From a virus: a stretch of DNA of 36,561 nucleotides. Shown piece after piece: positions 24,311 to 34,115 of this stretch (positions are counted from its first letter, which is position 1; every line of letters begins with the position of its first letter). Made by a program: the position numbers and the translations under genes. Below the pieces are notes generated by a model, which did not search any database, was not told the DNA's origin, and worked only from the letters and a program-made list of their open reading frames with translations. The stretch is from positions 1-36,561 of IMG/VR virus record IMGVR_UViG_3300012936_000059; one strand, 5' to 3'.

Positions 24311-27091
24311 ATGCCAAAATATATTTTAGATATCGACGGTAATATTAAAGATCTCAGTAATGGTAATGAAGACGTACCAGCAATTAATATTGCCAAAAAG
24401 TATGTTGGGCATGGAGAATCAGTTAATCTTGTAAACTTAAGTAACACTACAGATAACGTCATTACAGATAACGAATTTACTAAGACTTTTTTTAACTTAG
24501 CAAACGTAAATCTTCCAATAGGAGATTTATTAAGTGATGATGTCGGGTTTCAGTCTTTAAATAAACATACAATTACTGAAACTAGTCCACCTGATCTTCA
24601 AGACGGATTTGTAAAAAGAGATAGAGATAATCCTAAAAAAAACTTTCTGCTTAATCCATCATTTGGAGCTGATAATCCGCAAACTTTTTACAATAACTTT
24701 AGTGACTATTTAAATAAAGGTGACATATTTGCAACAGAATTAGAAATAGCTGCAGGTGCTGATTTTAACTCTGCAGGACTTAGAGACATAACTCGACTTG
24801 TATTTTGGCTCGACTATCTTGTTGAAAATATAGTTTATATTGCTATTGTTGAAGCTTTACTTGGTACAGAAAATTTATTAGGATCTGACGAAGGTGCATA
24901 TACTGCACAAAGTTCAAATGGCGAACTAGGTAACTATGGACCAAAAAACTATACAGCAATTACAAAATATTTTCGAGAAGTTTTAAACTATCCGTCGCAA
25001 AGTAAAGAAAGTGTAGGGCTTAACGATAGAATTGGTGCGTTCTTTATTGGTCTTGCTCTTTTTGTTAACGCAGATGACTCTTCTAACTTTTTAAAAGGTT
25101 ATTTAAAAGAAGCTTCTTTTGGTGCTAGAACCACCACAGCAGGTGCAAACCTTGTACAAGATTTGTTATATTACTTGGCAGACAGTCTTTTTAGTTTAAG
25201 TAATATTGGAAATAATAGACTTTTGATGCTAATTAGAAGATTTCATCAAAAAGGTGATTGGCACCAGAATCAAATATATAAAGCAAAAAGTCTAGACAAA
25301 ACAAAAGAAAACATTGTAGAAAAATATCTCGTTCACTTAAATCACTATTATTTTAAGTTTTTAGTTGAAAGAATGCATGTTGGCCTTAAAACTGTTCAAT
25401 ATTATAGAGATAAAGATAGCAGAATTAAAAAATTTCATAGAAGTGGAAGATTAAAAGATAGTAGAAATAAAGCTTTTGGGTTTTCTGCTTTTAATAACTA
25501 TACTATTTACAGAGACAAATATCCTGATTACTTTGCTCTTAATTCTGAAACATTAAAATTTGGAAAGCTCGATACAGCAGAACTTCTTTCAGAAAAGCAA
25601 GCGCTGTATGGCGACAATGTTGGACAGCAAGTGTATGATGCTTACAATGACAAACTAAGCAGAAGACAGTCTATGTCAAATGCTTTACTCCCGCAAGCTT
25701 TAATATATCCTGATTCTTTAATTAGAAGCAACACAGTTAAAAAACATTCTAGATATCAAGCTGGAGAAGCATTATGTGAAGATATAGTAAGAGGGTATTT
25801 TTTAAGAACAACGAAGCCACAAGAAAGAATTAGTCAAAAAGCAGTCAAACAAATTGAAGATTACTATGAAAAAGAAATGATGCCTTTTTATATTCAAGAT
25901 GTAAGAACTAATGAAATCTTAGGCTTTCATGCTTTTATTGATTCTATAACGGATAATTTTAATGTAAATCATAATGCGACAAAAGGATTTGGCAGAATAG
26001 AAGACGTTCGTCATTATGTAGATACTACTAGAAATGTTAATATAACTTTTACTCTTGCTGCAATGTCCAAAGAAGATCATGATTTAATGTGGTATCAAAT
26101 AAACAAAGTTGTTGCTATGTGCTACCCTCAATGGTCTAGAGGATTTAAAAATCAAGAAAAAGATCCTGAAGGCTTGAAAGGTTTCGAATATCCTTTTACA
26201 CAAGTTCCAACCGCTTCTCCTCTAATAAGAATTCGCCTAGGTGATGTCTTAAAATCAAACTATTCAAAGCACTCACTGAAAAAAATACATGGTGCAGGAA
26301 ATGGTAAGCAAGACACGTTTTGGGGAGGACAAGGATCTATATATGTGAAAGACAAAACTCAACAAATTCGTATTTTACCAGGTGTATATAGAAATAAAAA
26401 AACTGGTGAGTATAAAGAGCATGAAGAAGTAGTATTAGTAGACGACAGTAATAATAGCAACAGTAATAATAGCAAAGGAACATATAACTCTCTTGACGGT
26501 CTATATAGATTTTTTCATAATAAAAAAAACAGTCATTTGGAAAAAGTTTCAAATAGCTTTTCAAATATGCGTCCAAAGCCTGGCAATAGATTTATGAGTT
26601 TCTTTTTTGGCGATGATGAGTATGAAGTTGATAATAAGAGTCTTGTATTTGAAAATCCTAATTATAACGACGTCAATGATCCACAAAAAAGCAATAATAA
26701 AAAAAATAAATTATTGATTTCAGATTATGAGGAATATGTTAACGCATATGATAGCGATCGCGAAAAAATAAACAACCCAATTACAGCTGCGTATGAATCA
26801 ACTTTAGGTAGAGGTTTAGCAGGTTTTATAACAATGTTGGACGTTAATTATCAAGATCAATTATGGGAAACAGAAGTAGTAGGTTCAAAAGCTCCTAAGC
26901 TAGTTAAATTAACAATTAACTTTGCACCGACTCATGATATTGCTCCAGGATTAGATGCAGATGGTGCGATGAGAGCTCCTGTTTACAATACTGGAAGAAT
27001 TGTTAATACTATATACGGTGACGTGTATGATAATTCAACCATGTCACCTAAAAATACAGGTTATCCTAACGAACACAGCAACGGAACTTAA
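24311..27091 (+). CDS. Large baseplate protein with tail-tube-cap-like domain
   Basis: 926 residues, AAAGGATA site. Residues about 525-610 (MPFYIQDVRTNEILGFHAFI, FGRIEDVRHYVDTTRNVNITF, INKVVAMCYPQW) match the pattern of the small beta domain shared by T4 gp48/gp54-type tube initiator proteins and other baseplate proteins. The N-terminal 500 residues are unrecognised but include helical stretches (about 165-200), and about 710-725 is a Ser/Asn low-complexity loop (SNNSNSNN). The C-terminal 100 residues return to a beta-rich region (LVKLTINFAPTHDIAPGLD). It is far larger than gp48 or gp54, so it may combine several baseplate functions. Confident as a structural baseplate gene, less so for the specific role. 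Confidence 0.6.
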   Translation: MPKYILDIDGNIKDLSNGNEDVPAINIAKKYVGHGESVNLVNLSNTTDNVITDNEFTKTFFNLANVNLPIGDLLSDDVGFQSLNKHTITETSPPDLQDGFVKRDRDNPKKNFLLNPSFGADNPQTFYNNFSDYLNKGDIFATELEIAAGADFNSAGLRDITRLVFWLDYLVENIVYIAIVEALLGTENLLGSDEGAYTAQSSNGELGNYGPKNYTAITKYFREVLNYPSQSKESVGLNDRIGAFFIGLALFVNADDSSNFLKGYLKEASFGARTTTAGANLVQDLLYYLADSLFSLSNIGNNRLLMLIRRFHQKGDWHQNQIYKAKSLDKTKENIVEKYLVHLNHYYFKFLVERMHVGLKTVQYYRDKDSRIKKFHRSGRLKDSRNKAFGFSAFNNYTIYRDKYPDYFALNSETLKFGKLDTAELLSEKQALYGDNVGQQVYDAYNDKLSRRQSMSNALLPQALIYPDSLIRSNTVKKHSRYQAGEALCEDIVRGYFLRTTKPQERISQKAVKQIEDYYEKEMMPFYIQDVRTNEILGFHAFIDSITDNFNVNHNATKGFGRIEDVRHYVDTTRNVNITFTLAAMSKEDHDLMWYQINKVVAMCYPQWSRGFKNQEKDPEGLKGFEYPFTQVPTASPLIRIRLGDVLKSNYSKHSLKKIHGAGNGKQDTFWGGQGSIYVKDKTQQIRILPGVYRNKKTGEYKEHEEVVLVDDSNNSNSNNSKGTYNSLDGLYRFFHNKKNSHLEKVSNSFSNMRPKPGNRFMSFFFGDDEYEVDNKSLVFENPNYNDVNDPQKSNNKKNKLLISDYEEYVNAYDSDREKINNPITAAYESTLGRGLAGFITMLDVNYQDQLWETEVVGSKAPKLVKLTINFAPTHDIAPGLDADGAMRAPVYNTGRIVNTIYGDVYDNSTMSPKNTGYPNEHSNGT

Positions 27092-27093
27092 TA

Positions 27094-27378
27094 ATGGCAT
27101 TGAATAGATATATTAATTTAGAAGGAAGTGAAATAGCTGTTAACAGCTATATTTACAAGGCAGTTGTGGACGGTTCTTTACAGTTTGAAGAAATGACAAC
27201 AGTTGAGGGTGATCGTCTTGATTTGATTGCACACAAGTATTACTCTAATGCTAATTATTGGTGGGTAATAGCATCAGCAAGTGGTATAGGATGGTGGTTG
27301 CAAGTTCCAAGCGGTGTAGACTTAAAAATACCCCTCAGTATAGAACAAGTAGAGAAAGTAATAGAAAGAATTCGATAA
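27094..27378 (+). CDS. LysM-like baseplate protein (gp53/gpX type)
   Basis: 94 residues, two bases after the previous stop. The core (about 35-85) reads VEGDRLDLIAHKYYSNANYWWVIA and then LQVPSGVDLKIPLS, the LysM-like fold used by phage baseplate/tail proteins such as the T4 gp53 C-terminal domain and P2 gpX, which hold the hub together. Its stop overlaps the start of the hub gene (TAATG), so stoichiometric expression is likely. Confidence 0.7.
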   Translation: MALNRYINLEGSEIAVNSYIYKAVVDGSLQFEEMTTVEGDRLDLIAHKYYSNANYWWVIASASGIGWWLQVPSGVDLKIPLSIEQVEKVIERIR

Positions 27379-30300
27379 TGGCTCCAAAATCTACAATTTC
27401 TCAAACAGTTGATAAAATTAATTATAAAATTTCTCAAGATGTATTAGAAACCAGTAATACTAGCAGAATTTTAAAAATGATGTCTAAGTCAGAGTTTCTT
27501 AAAAAAACTTTGTCGCAAGATAATCAAGTTGACCAAAATATTAAAGACAATACTAATATCTTCTTAATGCTTTCTTATCTTTTTCAATCAATTACAAATA
27601 AAGGACTTTATACACACGAAATAGTTAATTATTTAGTTGATGAAATTGACAAAATAGTAAAACAGGATCAAAAGCTTAAAAATGCTTTACCTGAGCTTCT
27701 TGCAGAATATATTACAGTCATTCATATGGACTACTCAAAAAGTTTTACTAATAATAAGTATAAGCATGCAAAGTTTTTAATGAATAAACAATTTGCAAAT
27801 TCATATTATGAAAAAATAAACACAGAACAAAATAAGTCAATTGAAGAATCATATAACCTAAATAATTTTCTTAATTTTAACAGTTCAAGTAACTCAATAA
27901 GTGCAGTTAAAAAGACAGTAAACGTACATAAAGCAGACGGTAAAGTTGTAGATCCAACTAGAGAAGAGCCGTCAATATCAGCAGTGCTGTTAAATAGTGA
28001 TTATTTGAGGTGTGGCGCAAAAAATGCGCTAGAATTATCTGCTTTTTTTAATATAATTCCGACTTTAGAATACGCCAAAGCATATCCTTATTTTAATGCA
28101 TCTTTTATTCTACCTTCAGTTTCTAAATCTGATGTTACACAAGTTTTTAAAACAGCTACATTAAATCAATTTATGTTTGGTTCATTGCCTTCAAGTGATG
28201 TTACAGAAAACTATAATTCTTTTGAAAACGTAATTGTTAATGATCAAGATAAGATAGGAGTAAAAACAAATCTTTCAGTGTTTACTTCACCACAAACCAT
28301 GGTTAACATGGATGAAAAAGTAGGACATAACGACTACGTGCAGGCAGATCAAAATCAATTACGTATTACATCTATTCATGATAAAACTAGACCTTTTATG
28401 ACTTTAAAGACTTTTACTATTGATGTTTCTCCAACACAGGGTTTAATGTCTTTTAAAACAGGTAAAATGTCTTTAGTACTACATGATAGAACGAGAATGA
28501 CAGATATTGCACCTTTTATTAAACCTGACTTGTTTGGATCTTTTGGCGCTGAAATACTTGTTGAATATGGATGGAAGCATAATCAAGGCGAAGAAAAAGA
28601 TAATTTTGGAAACTATAAAAACCCGATTGGCTCGTTTTTAAATTCATCTCGGACAGTTGAAAAATATATGATTACAAATTCACAGTTTTCAATTGAAAGC
28701 AACGGACAAGTAAACATAAACCTTTCAATTGCAATGAAAGGCCCTATTGATATTCGACAAACTGAGATTTCTGCAGATTCTGAAAAAGCACTTCAAGAAA
28801 ACAAGCTTTCTTTAGCAACTTCTGCTTATAATAATAACAAAAACAGCTTTTTTCGAGCAATTAAATTACCGTCATTTTTAGCAAGTGATACTGATTTTAA
28901 TCAAGCAGTAGCACTTTCAGCACCTGTCTATAAAAAAAAGACACTCAACGCGGAACAAAAAAGAAAGCTTGAAAAATTTAAAACAGAAGCGAGTGGTTTA
29001 GCAGGTTTTTTGAAAACAGTTACTTTTGAGTCTGGCAAACTTACATTTAAAAAGGAGACTTTAAAAAGAAGACAAACATTACTTGATAAATATTTTGGAA
29101 AGACTTTTACTAGTTTATTAAAACAGTCGTCTGATAATAAAAATATAGTATATACAAACGCCGCATTACAGGCAGACCCTGAAAGTCAGATTACAGCTTT
29201 AAGATCCACTTTATTAAATATTAAAAAAACTATTCAAAGCATTTTAGATGACGATGAGAGAAGAGAGCAAAATGTTAGGTCGTACGTTGAGTCACTAATC
29301 GGGGGAATAACAACAGATTATTTTAAAAGTAAACTCTTGTCAGATACAATTAGCAAGTATAAAAAAAAAGAAGAAGCAAAAGACATTGAGATAATTGGCG
29401 ACAATTATGTTACATTAGGAGCAATTATAACGTCTTTAGTTGGAACGCATATGTCTTCAACAGGTAAATACAACGAAATTCAAATGGTTTATCATACTGT
29501 AAATAAGCAGTGTGGTTTGGCTTCCAGAATATACAGCAAAGAAGGTGTGACCTTAAATATTGCATCAATACCTGTAGAAAAAAACATGTTAGAAGCTTTT
29601 TTAAAGGATCTTTTTACTCAAAAAACTGTTTTAACATTAGAGTCTTTGATAAGTCAAATTATTGTAAAATTTGTTATGACAAAAGACAATCCAATGTATG
29701 GTTTATCTGACTTATATAGAAGAAAAGAAGAGTACAGTGACCCTGTTAAGCCAGTGTACAAAAACAAAAAGTTTAAGACAAGAAGTTCTTTGAAAACTCC
29801 TGAAGACAGGCTAAATTATTTTTATTACGGCTCCGACAAAGAAATTTATGATGTTGACCCAAAAGTCATACCGCCTTCAATTCATTTAAGTTTTGATACT
29901 TTAGCAAGAGCTAATTTTGAAGGCAGCGATACAAACTATGAAGATACAATATGCCGAATTAACATTTATGATAGAAATGATAATCCATATCAAGAGCTTT
30001 CTACGCTATATAACGCAACTGTAATGGGTCAGAGTAATAACATAAACAGTACTTTAAAAAAAGCAGCAACTTTTTTACAAAAATACAACCACATTGAAGA
30101 ACTTAAAAAAAGTCTTGCCAAAGCGAAAGACAAAAAACCTATCGACAAAAAACTAATTAAGTCTTTAAAAAGTAGAATAAATGCAGAAATTATTGAGCTT
30201 GGCGGTACTGATAACGTAGGTCAATCAGCAGCTGCGATTGATAGTAGAATAAAGAAATTTATTGTTGCTTTAACTGACGATTCAGATGGAAAAAGACCTA

Positions 30301-32729
30301 TATTTCAAAAAATTATAAAAGACAATAAGACTTTTTACACTTTAAATAGAAAAAATATTGGAGAAATTAAAGAAAAATATAAAAAAATAATACCAACAGC
30401 AACTTTTGCCACACAAAATACATCTCTTATAAATGCGTCTGTTGCAACTGTAAATGAAGGAAAATTAAATACAGTTTATATTACAAGAGCTGACAGGAAT
30501 GATCAACAAAGACTAAACTCAAAAGTTGTAGTAGATATGCCTTTAAGAATACTTCCAGCTCAAGCTAGCATAGAGGTTTTTGGTTGTCCGTGGATTAATT
30601 TTGGACAATTTATATTTTTAGACTTTGAAACAGGCACAACTATTGATAATACTTACGCAGTGACAGGAATACAGCATACTATAAGCCCAGGAGTATTTAG
30701 AACAAATGTTTCTTTAAGCTATGGTGATGTTTATGGCAAATATCAAGGGTATGCAGATGTGTTAAGTCAATTGCTGCCAGAAGATGTTTCAGGAGATGCT
30801 TCAGAAAATGCTCAGCCCAAGGCTGAAGAAACTACAAAAAAGCAAAAACAAAAACAAGCGAAAGCTGTAAGACAAAGCAATACACAACAGACTGACTCAA
30901 CTGAAACAGGTAATCAACCACAAACAACTGCAGCGAGCACTACAAGTGGTGAGAATCAATCTGCTGATATCTCCCAGGCCGAGTCTGTTGATCAAAGTCC
31001 TACGCCTACTGAGAGCGCGACCTCAGAAGATTTGGGGGCTGCCGAAGAGACAGAAAAAACTGGCGGCAATCAATTTGTTCAAAGACCAATATCTCCATCT
31101 TCTGCTATACCTCAGGCAATAATTCAAACAAGCAGTATAGAGGAAAAAATTAATGCTTTCCTTGAATTATATCGAATCGGATTCTCACAAGAGCGCCTGA
31201 TACATTTTGATATAGCAGAAATAAGTGTGGCATATTTACCTGAGAGACATTTATTTCGCAAGACTCAATTTAGTAATAGTAATTGGAATGATTTTGATAA
31301 AATAAATGATAATAGGCTTTATTTGAATGCACCAGACTACAACAAAAGTAAAAGGTATATAAGCTATCAAAAGCAAGGAGATTTTGAAAATATTAAAAAT
31401 TATTACACCGGTGTTTTTCAAAACTCAAAAAACGATACAATAACTATTTTAAAACAAGCAGCACAAAATCAATCGACAACAAAAATTACTATAAAAAATA
31501 AAAATCAAAAAAATAATACAAGTTTACAAATTAAATTAAAAAATAACGATATACTTAAAAAAATTGAAACTTCACAAGAAGAAGCTGTTGATGTGGGATA
31601 TTTACTTTCTGTTTTGATTTCTATAAACAAAAATAGATTAAAAAATGCTATTGTATTAAATGACTTATTTTTTAAAAATATTAATGAAACTTTTGCTAGT
31701 ATATCAAAACGTTCTAGTTTTGTAATACCAACACTTATAAAAGAAGATTTTTACAAACGACTTGACTCAGATTGGAAAAAAAGAAATAGACTCTTTTTGC
31801 TGAAGTATCAAGAAAAGTTCCTTGAATTAACTTCTGGCGCTGAGAAACAATTTTATAATAATATTAAAAATAATACAGATTTTAAGTATGACTTAACAAC
31901 GTTATATGTAGTTATATATTATGGTTCGGAAGGTAGAAGTTGGGTTCAATATGAATGCAATCTTGAGTTTAAAGATATTGCTATACTTGGAGAAACTGAA
32001 GCGAATTTTATTTTTGATAAATCAAGAAGCAATCATACTACAATCAACGTTAATCACTATGAAAGAATAGGAAATATACTTTATTTAGGAAAAGTTACAA
32101 GCTTTAAGTTTAAAAAAATAAGTGAGAACATGTCAGACTCACAGTCTGGGAATTATATTAATTACTTATCTATATCAAATTTTAAAGTTAATAATGATTT
32201 ATTAGATTTAGCTCGTAATAATTCAAATTTCAAAAGTCAAGGCAAGTTCAGAGCCTTCGATATTGGAGCGAGATATGCATCGTGTATACAATTTTTTAGA
32301 TATGATCATTTCAACAATATTCTTGGCAAACCAAGCACCCAGAAATCAAGGAATGGCAACGATAATATTGTCTTTATTGAGCCAAATGATAGTGAACTTA
32401 TGGAAAATTTAAAAAGTGTATTATTAGACAATTTCTCTCCAGCCCCCACCATGCAGTCTAAGAAATCAGAAGAGTATTACAGAACACGTAACTTAAGAAT
32501 TAAAAGTTATTTTGCAAATGTTATTTATGACGTTTTTGAAGTAATGAGTCGTTTTATAGATGATGGATTAAGAAATTATATTAGTTACCACGAGAGTGCA
32601 GATAAACGAGCTCGTAGTGAAATGTTAAGAGCAATTTATGGTGATGATCTGAGGGGTGTACCTCCTCAAAACTTCACTGATGAACAAGTAAGGCATTGGA
32701 GGGAACATAAAAAAATAATTAAAAAATAA
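27378..32729 (+). CDS. Giant baseplate hub-like protein with unrecognised C-terminal half
   Basis: 1783 residues from ATG 27378, which overlaps the LysM gene stop; the frame is open further upstream but that part overlaps the LysM gene. Residues about 335-400 (MTLKTFTIDVSPTQG; LVEYGWKH) and about 1055-1130 (LRILPAQASIEVFGCPWINFGQ; YAVTGIQHTISPGVFRTNVSL) match the pattern of gp27/gpD-like hub proteins that form the trimeric platform under the tube. A disordered linker (about 1133-1245; Gln/Thr/Ser/Glu-rich) then leads into about 540 residues I cannot assign. T4 gp27 has 391 residues, so this protein is over four times larger. No lysozyme motif was seen. Confidence 0.6.
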   Translation: MAPKSTISQTVDKINYKISQDVLETSNTSRILKMMSKSEFLKKTLSQDNQVDQNIKDNTNIFLMLSYLFQSITNKGLYTHEIVNYLVDEIDKIVKQDQKLKNALPELLAEYITVIHMDYSKSFTNNKYKHAKFLMNKQFANSYYEKINTEQNKSIEESYNLNNFLNFNSSSNSISAVKKTVNVHKADGKVVDPTREEPSISAVLLNSDYLRCGAKNALELSAFFNIIPTLEYAKAYPYFNASFILPSVSKSDVTQVFKTATLNQFMFGSLPSSDVTENYNSFENVIVNDQDKIGVKTNLSVFTSPQTMVNMDEKVGHNDYVQADQNQLRITSIHDKTRPFMTLKTFTIDVSPTQGLMSFKTGKMSLVLHDRTRMTDIAPFIKPDLFGSFGAEILVEYGWKHNQGEEKDNFGNYKNPIGSFLNSSRTVEKYMITNSQFSIESNGQVNINLSIAMKGPIDIRQTEISADSEKALQENKLSLATSAYNNNKNSFFRAIKLPSFLASDTDFNQAVALSAPVYKKKTLNAEQKRKLEKFKTEASGLAGFLKTVTFESGKLTFKKETLKRRQTLLDKYFGKTFTSLLKQSSDNKNIVYTNAALQADPESQITALRSTLLNIKKTIQSILDDDERREQNVRSYVESLIGGITTDYFKSKLLSDTISKYKKKEEAKDIEIIGDNYVTLGAIITSLVGTHMSSTGKYNEIQMVYHTVNKQCGLASRIYSKEGVTLNIASIPVEKNMLEAFLKDLFTQKTVLTLESLISQIIVKFVMTKDNPMYGLSDLYRRKEEYSDPVKPVYKNKKFKTRSSLKTPEDRLNYFYYGSDKEIYDVDPKVIPPSIHLSFDTLARANFEGSDTNYEDTICRINIYDRNDNPYQELSTLYNATVMGQSNNINSTLKKAATFLQKYNHIEELKKSLAKAKDKKPIDKKLIKSLKSRINAEIIELGGTDNVGQSAAAIDSRIKKFIVALTDDSDGKRPIFQKIIKDNKTFYTLNRKNIGEIKEKYKKIIPTATFATQNTSLINASVATVNEGKLNTVYITRADRNDQQRLNSKVVVDMPLRILPAQASIEVFGCPWINFGQFIFLDFETGTTIDNTYAVTGIQHTISPGVFRTNVSLSYGDVYGKYQGYADVLSQLLPEDVSGDASENAQPKAEETTKKQKQKQAKAVRQSNTQQTDSTETGNQPQTTAASTTSGENQSADISQAESVDQSPTPTESATSEDLGAAEETEKTGGNQFVQRPISPSSAIPQAIIQTSSIEEKINAFLELYRIGFSQERLIHFDIAEISVAYLPERHLFRKTQFSNSNWNDFDKINDNRLYLNAPDYNKSKRYISYQKQGDFENIKNYYTGVFQNSKNDTITILKQAAQNQSTTKITIKNKNQKNNTSLQIKLKNNDILKKIETSQEEAVDVGYLLSVLISINKNRLKNAIVLNDLFFKNINETFASISKRSSFVIPTLIKEDFYKRLDSDWKKRNRLFLLKYQEKFLELTSGAEKQFYNNIKNNTDFKYDLTTLYVVIYYGSEGRSWVQYECNLEFKDIAILGETEANFIFDKSRSNHTTINVNHYERIGNILYLGKVTSFKFKKISENMSDSQSGNYINYLSISNFKVNNDLLDLARNNSNFKSQGKFRAFDIGARYASCIQFFRYDHFNNILGKPSTQKSRNGNDNIVFIEPNDSELMENLKSVLLDNFSPAPTMQSKKSEEYYRTRNLRIKSYFANVIYDVFEVMSRFIDDGLRNYISYHESADKRARSEMLRAIYGDDLRGVPPQNFTDEQVRHWREHKKIIKK

Positions 32730-32746
32730 TATTTTGTTATTTAGTC

Positions 32747-32773
32747 GTGTAAACTTTATTTTTTTTATATAAT
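32747..32773 (+). promoter_or_regulatory. Candidate promoter before the polymerase-like gene
   Basis: GTGT (32747-32750, continuing AAAC), 17 bases, then TATAAT (32768-32773). Initiation about seven bases later would fall at or next to the ATG at 32782, giving a leaderless or nearly leaderless mRNA, which agrees with the absence of any ribosome site there. Confidence 0.4.
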
Positions 32774-32781
32774 ATTAATAT

Positions 32782-33846
32782 ATGAACGTATATAATAAGA
32801 TAAAAATTAGCAATATTTATAATATAAAAAATCATAAAGTTTTTCAAAAATATATTAAATTTACTAACAATTATGTAGACTTTGTAGACTTTAAAAACTT
32901 ACTTCCGACTTCTGTATATGATACATTTATTAAAACAGTAGATAATGATTACTTAAAGTCTCAAGAATTAGATTCAAATTGTAACTTTATACAGTTATAC
33001 AACCAACACAGTTTTTTGTTAGATAAAATCAAAGAAGCTAAAATTAACAAGTTAGCTTATAAAGCTTTTCTGGAAATAGAAAAAAACGATACTGTTGTTT
33101 CTATTTTAAAAACTTTTCGACCAAAAAAGTTTTATGCTGATCGGGTTAATTACAAATTAAACAGTAATGTAACGGGTAGGTTAGTTGTAAAAGAAGGTCC
33201 TAATATTTTAACTTTGCCAAAAAGATGTAGATCAATTATAGAGTCTAGATTTAAAGACGGTAAAATAGTATGTATTGACTTTAATAATTTAGAGCCTAGA
33301 ATATGTCTAAAGCTGTCTGGTAAAGATGCGGGTAAAGACATTTATTTAGAGATAAACGACTTATTAAGTTTTGACGCGGATAGAAGTGTTATAAAAAGAG
33401 CTATAATATCTGTTTTATATGGGGCCAGTTATAAATCACTTGACAATATATCAGCAGCTAGATCTTTAGAACTTTTTGAGTGTGTAAAAAATTATTTTGA
33501 TATAGATAATGTTTTAAAAATAGCTGAAAATATTGACAGTTTCGGTATTAGAAGAAATTATTATGGAAGACCTCTTTGGAATCTAGAAGAAACAAAAAGT
33601 AATATTATTTTAAACAATTACGTTCAATCATCAGCTGTAGACTTGGCACTAAATTACTTTTATCAACTAACAAATAATATAGATATAAACTTGGCTGTGC
33701 CAATTTTTATATTACATGACGCTATAATATTTGATGTAAATAAAGAGTATGAAGAGGCTTTAGAAAAAGAAGTAAAGCTTGGATATCATGATAAAAATTT
33801 AGGCTTCTTTCCTCTTTCTTTAGACATATTTAATAATCTATCTTAG
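32782..33846 (+). CDS. Compact family A DNA polymerase-like protein
   Basis: 354 residues. The polymerase motifs occur in order: TGR (131-133); motif A DFNNLEPR with catalytic Asp166 and steric-gate Glu171; motif B RSVIKRAIISVLYG with Arg201, Lys205 and Tyr213; YGRP (261-264); NNYVQSSAVD with Gln282; motif C LHDA with Asp313. The protein would extend the 3' end of a primer using dNTPs. There is no 3'-5' exonuclease or 5' nuclease domain, and only about 120 residues precede the palm, so the thumb is reduced. Unusual residues are Ile209 where Phe/Tyr is usual in motif B, and Ala for Glu in VHDE. No ribosome site is visible. It could be an active minimal polymerase, a subunit of a split enzyme, or a diverged remnant; intact catalytic aspartates favour activity. 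Confidence 0.8.
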   Translation: MNVYNKIKISNIYNIKNHKVFQKYIKFTNNYVDFVDFKNLLPTSVYDTFIKTVDNDYLKSQELDSNCNFIQLYNQHSFLLDKIKEAKINKLAYKAFLEIEKNDTVVSILKTFRPKKFYADRVNYKLNSNVTGRLVVKEGPNILTLPKRCRSIIESRFKDGKIVCIDFNNLEPRICLKLSGKDAGKDIYLEINDLLSFDADRSVIKRAIISVLYGASYKSLDNISAARSLELFECVKNYFDIDNVLKIAENIDSFGIRRNYYGRPLWNLEETKSNIILNNYVQSSAVDLALNYFYQLTNNIDINLAVPIFILHDAIIFDVNKEYEEALEKEVKLGYHDKNLGFFPLSLDIFNNLS

Positions 33847-33857
33847 GAGAACTAAAA

Positions 33858-34106
33858 ATGAACATAAAAGAAAGCACATTACACCAAATAGCAGCAAGGT
33901 ATATTTTAGGAGAAGATATTGAAATAAAAATTTCTGGTACAGAAACACAACTACATTGTCTTCAGGAGCTCTTAAATGTATCAAGAGAGCTAAAACAGAC
34001 ACTTGATGAAAATAAAAATTTAGAAAAAGTTAATTTTTTAATTAAAGAAAAAAAAGAGTTAACAAAACAATTTCAAAACTTAACAGGCATGACTTGGTTT
34101 TTATAA
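33858..34106 (+). CDS. Small conserved-looking phage protein of unknown function
   Basis: 82 residues, TAGGAGA site, 11 bases after the polymerase-like gene. The first third reads AARYILGEDIEIKISGTETQL, followed by two helices (about 32-75) and the ending QFQNLTGMTWFL. I recall small marine-phage proteins with a similar helix plus aromatic tail next to HD-domain genes, but have no function for them. No membrane or catalytic motif. It lies in a short operon with the degenerate HD-fold gene. Confidence 0.65.
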   Translation: MNIKESTLHQIAARYILGEDIEIKISGTETQLHCLQELLNVSRELKQTLDENKNLEKVNFLIKEKKELTKQFQNLTGMTWFL

Positions 34107-34115
34107 GGAAAATAA

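Noticed and set aside
26440-26480. Ser/Asn repeat in the 926-residue baseplate gene as a mobile or variable repeat
   Set aside because: Short codon-level low-complexity loop (AAT/AGC runs) without longer DNA repeats around it.
27258-27377. Upstream extension of the hub gene
   Set aside because: This part overlaps the LysM-like gene out of frame and its residues look like shadow sequence; the TAATG junction at 27376-27380 gives a natural start.
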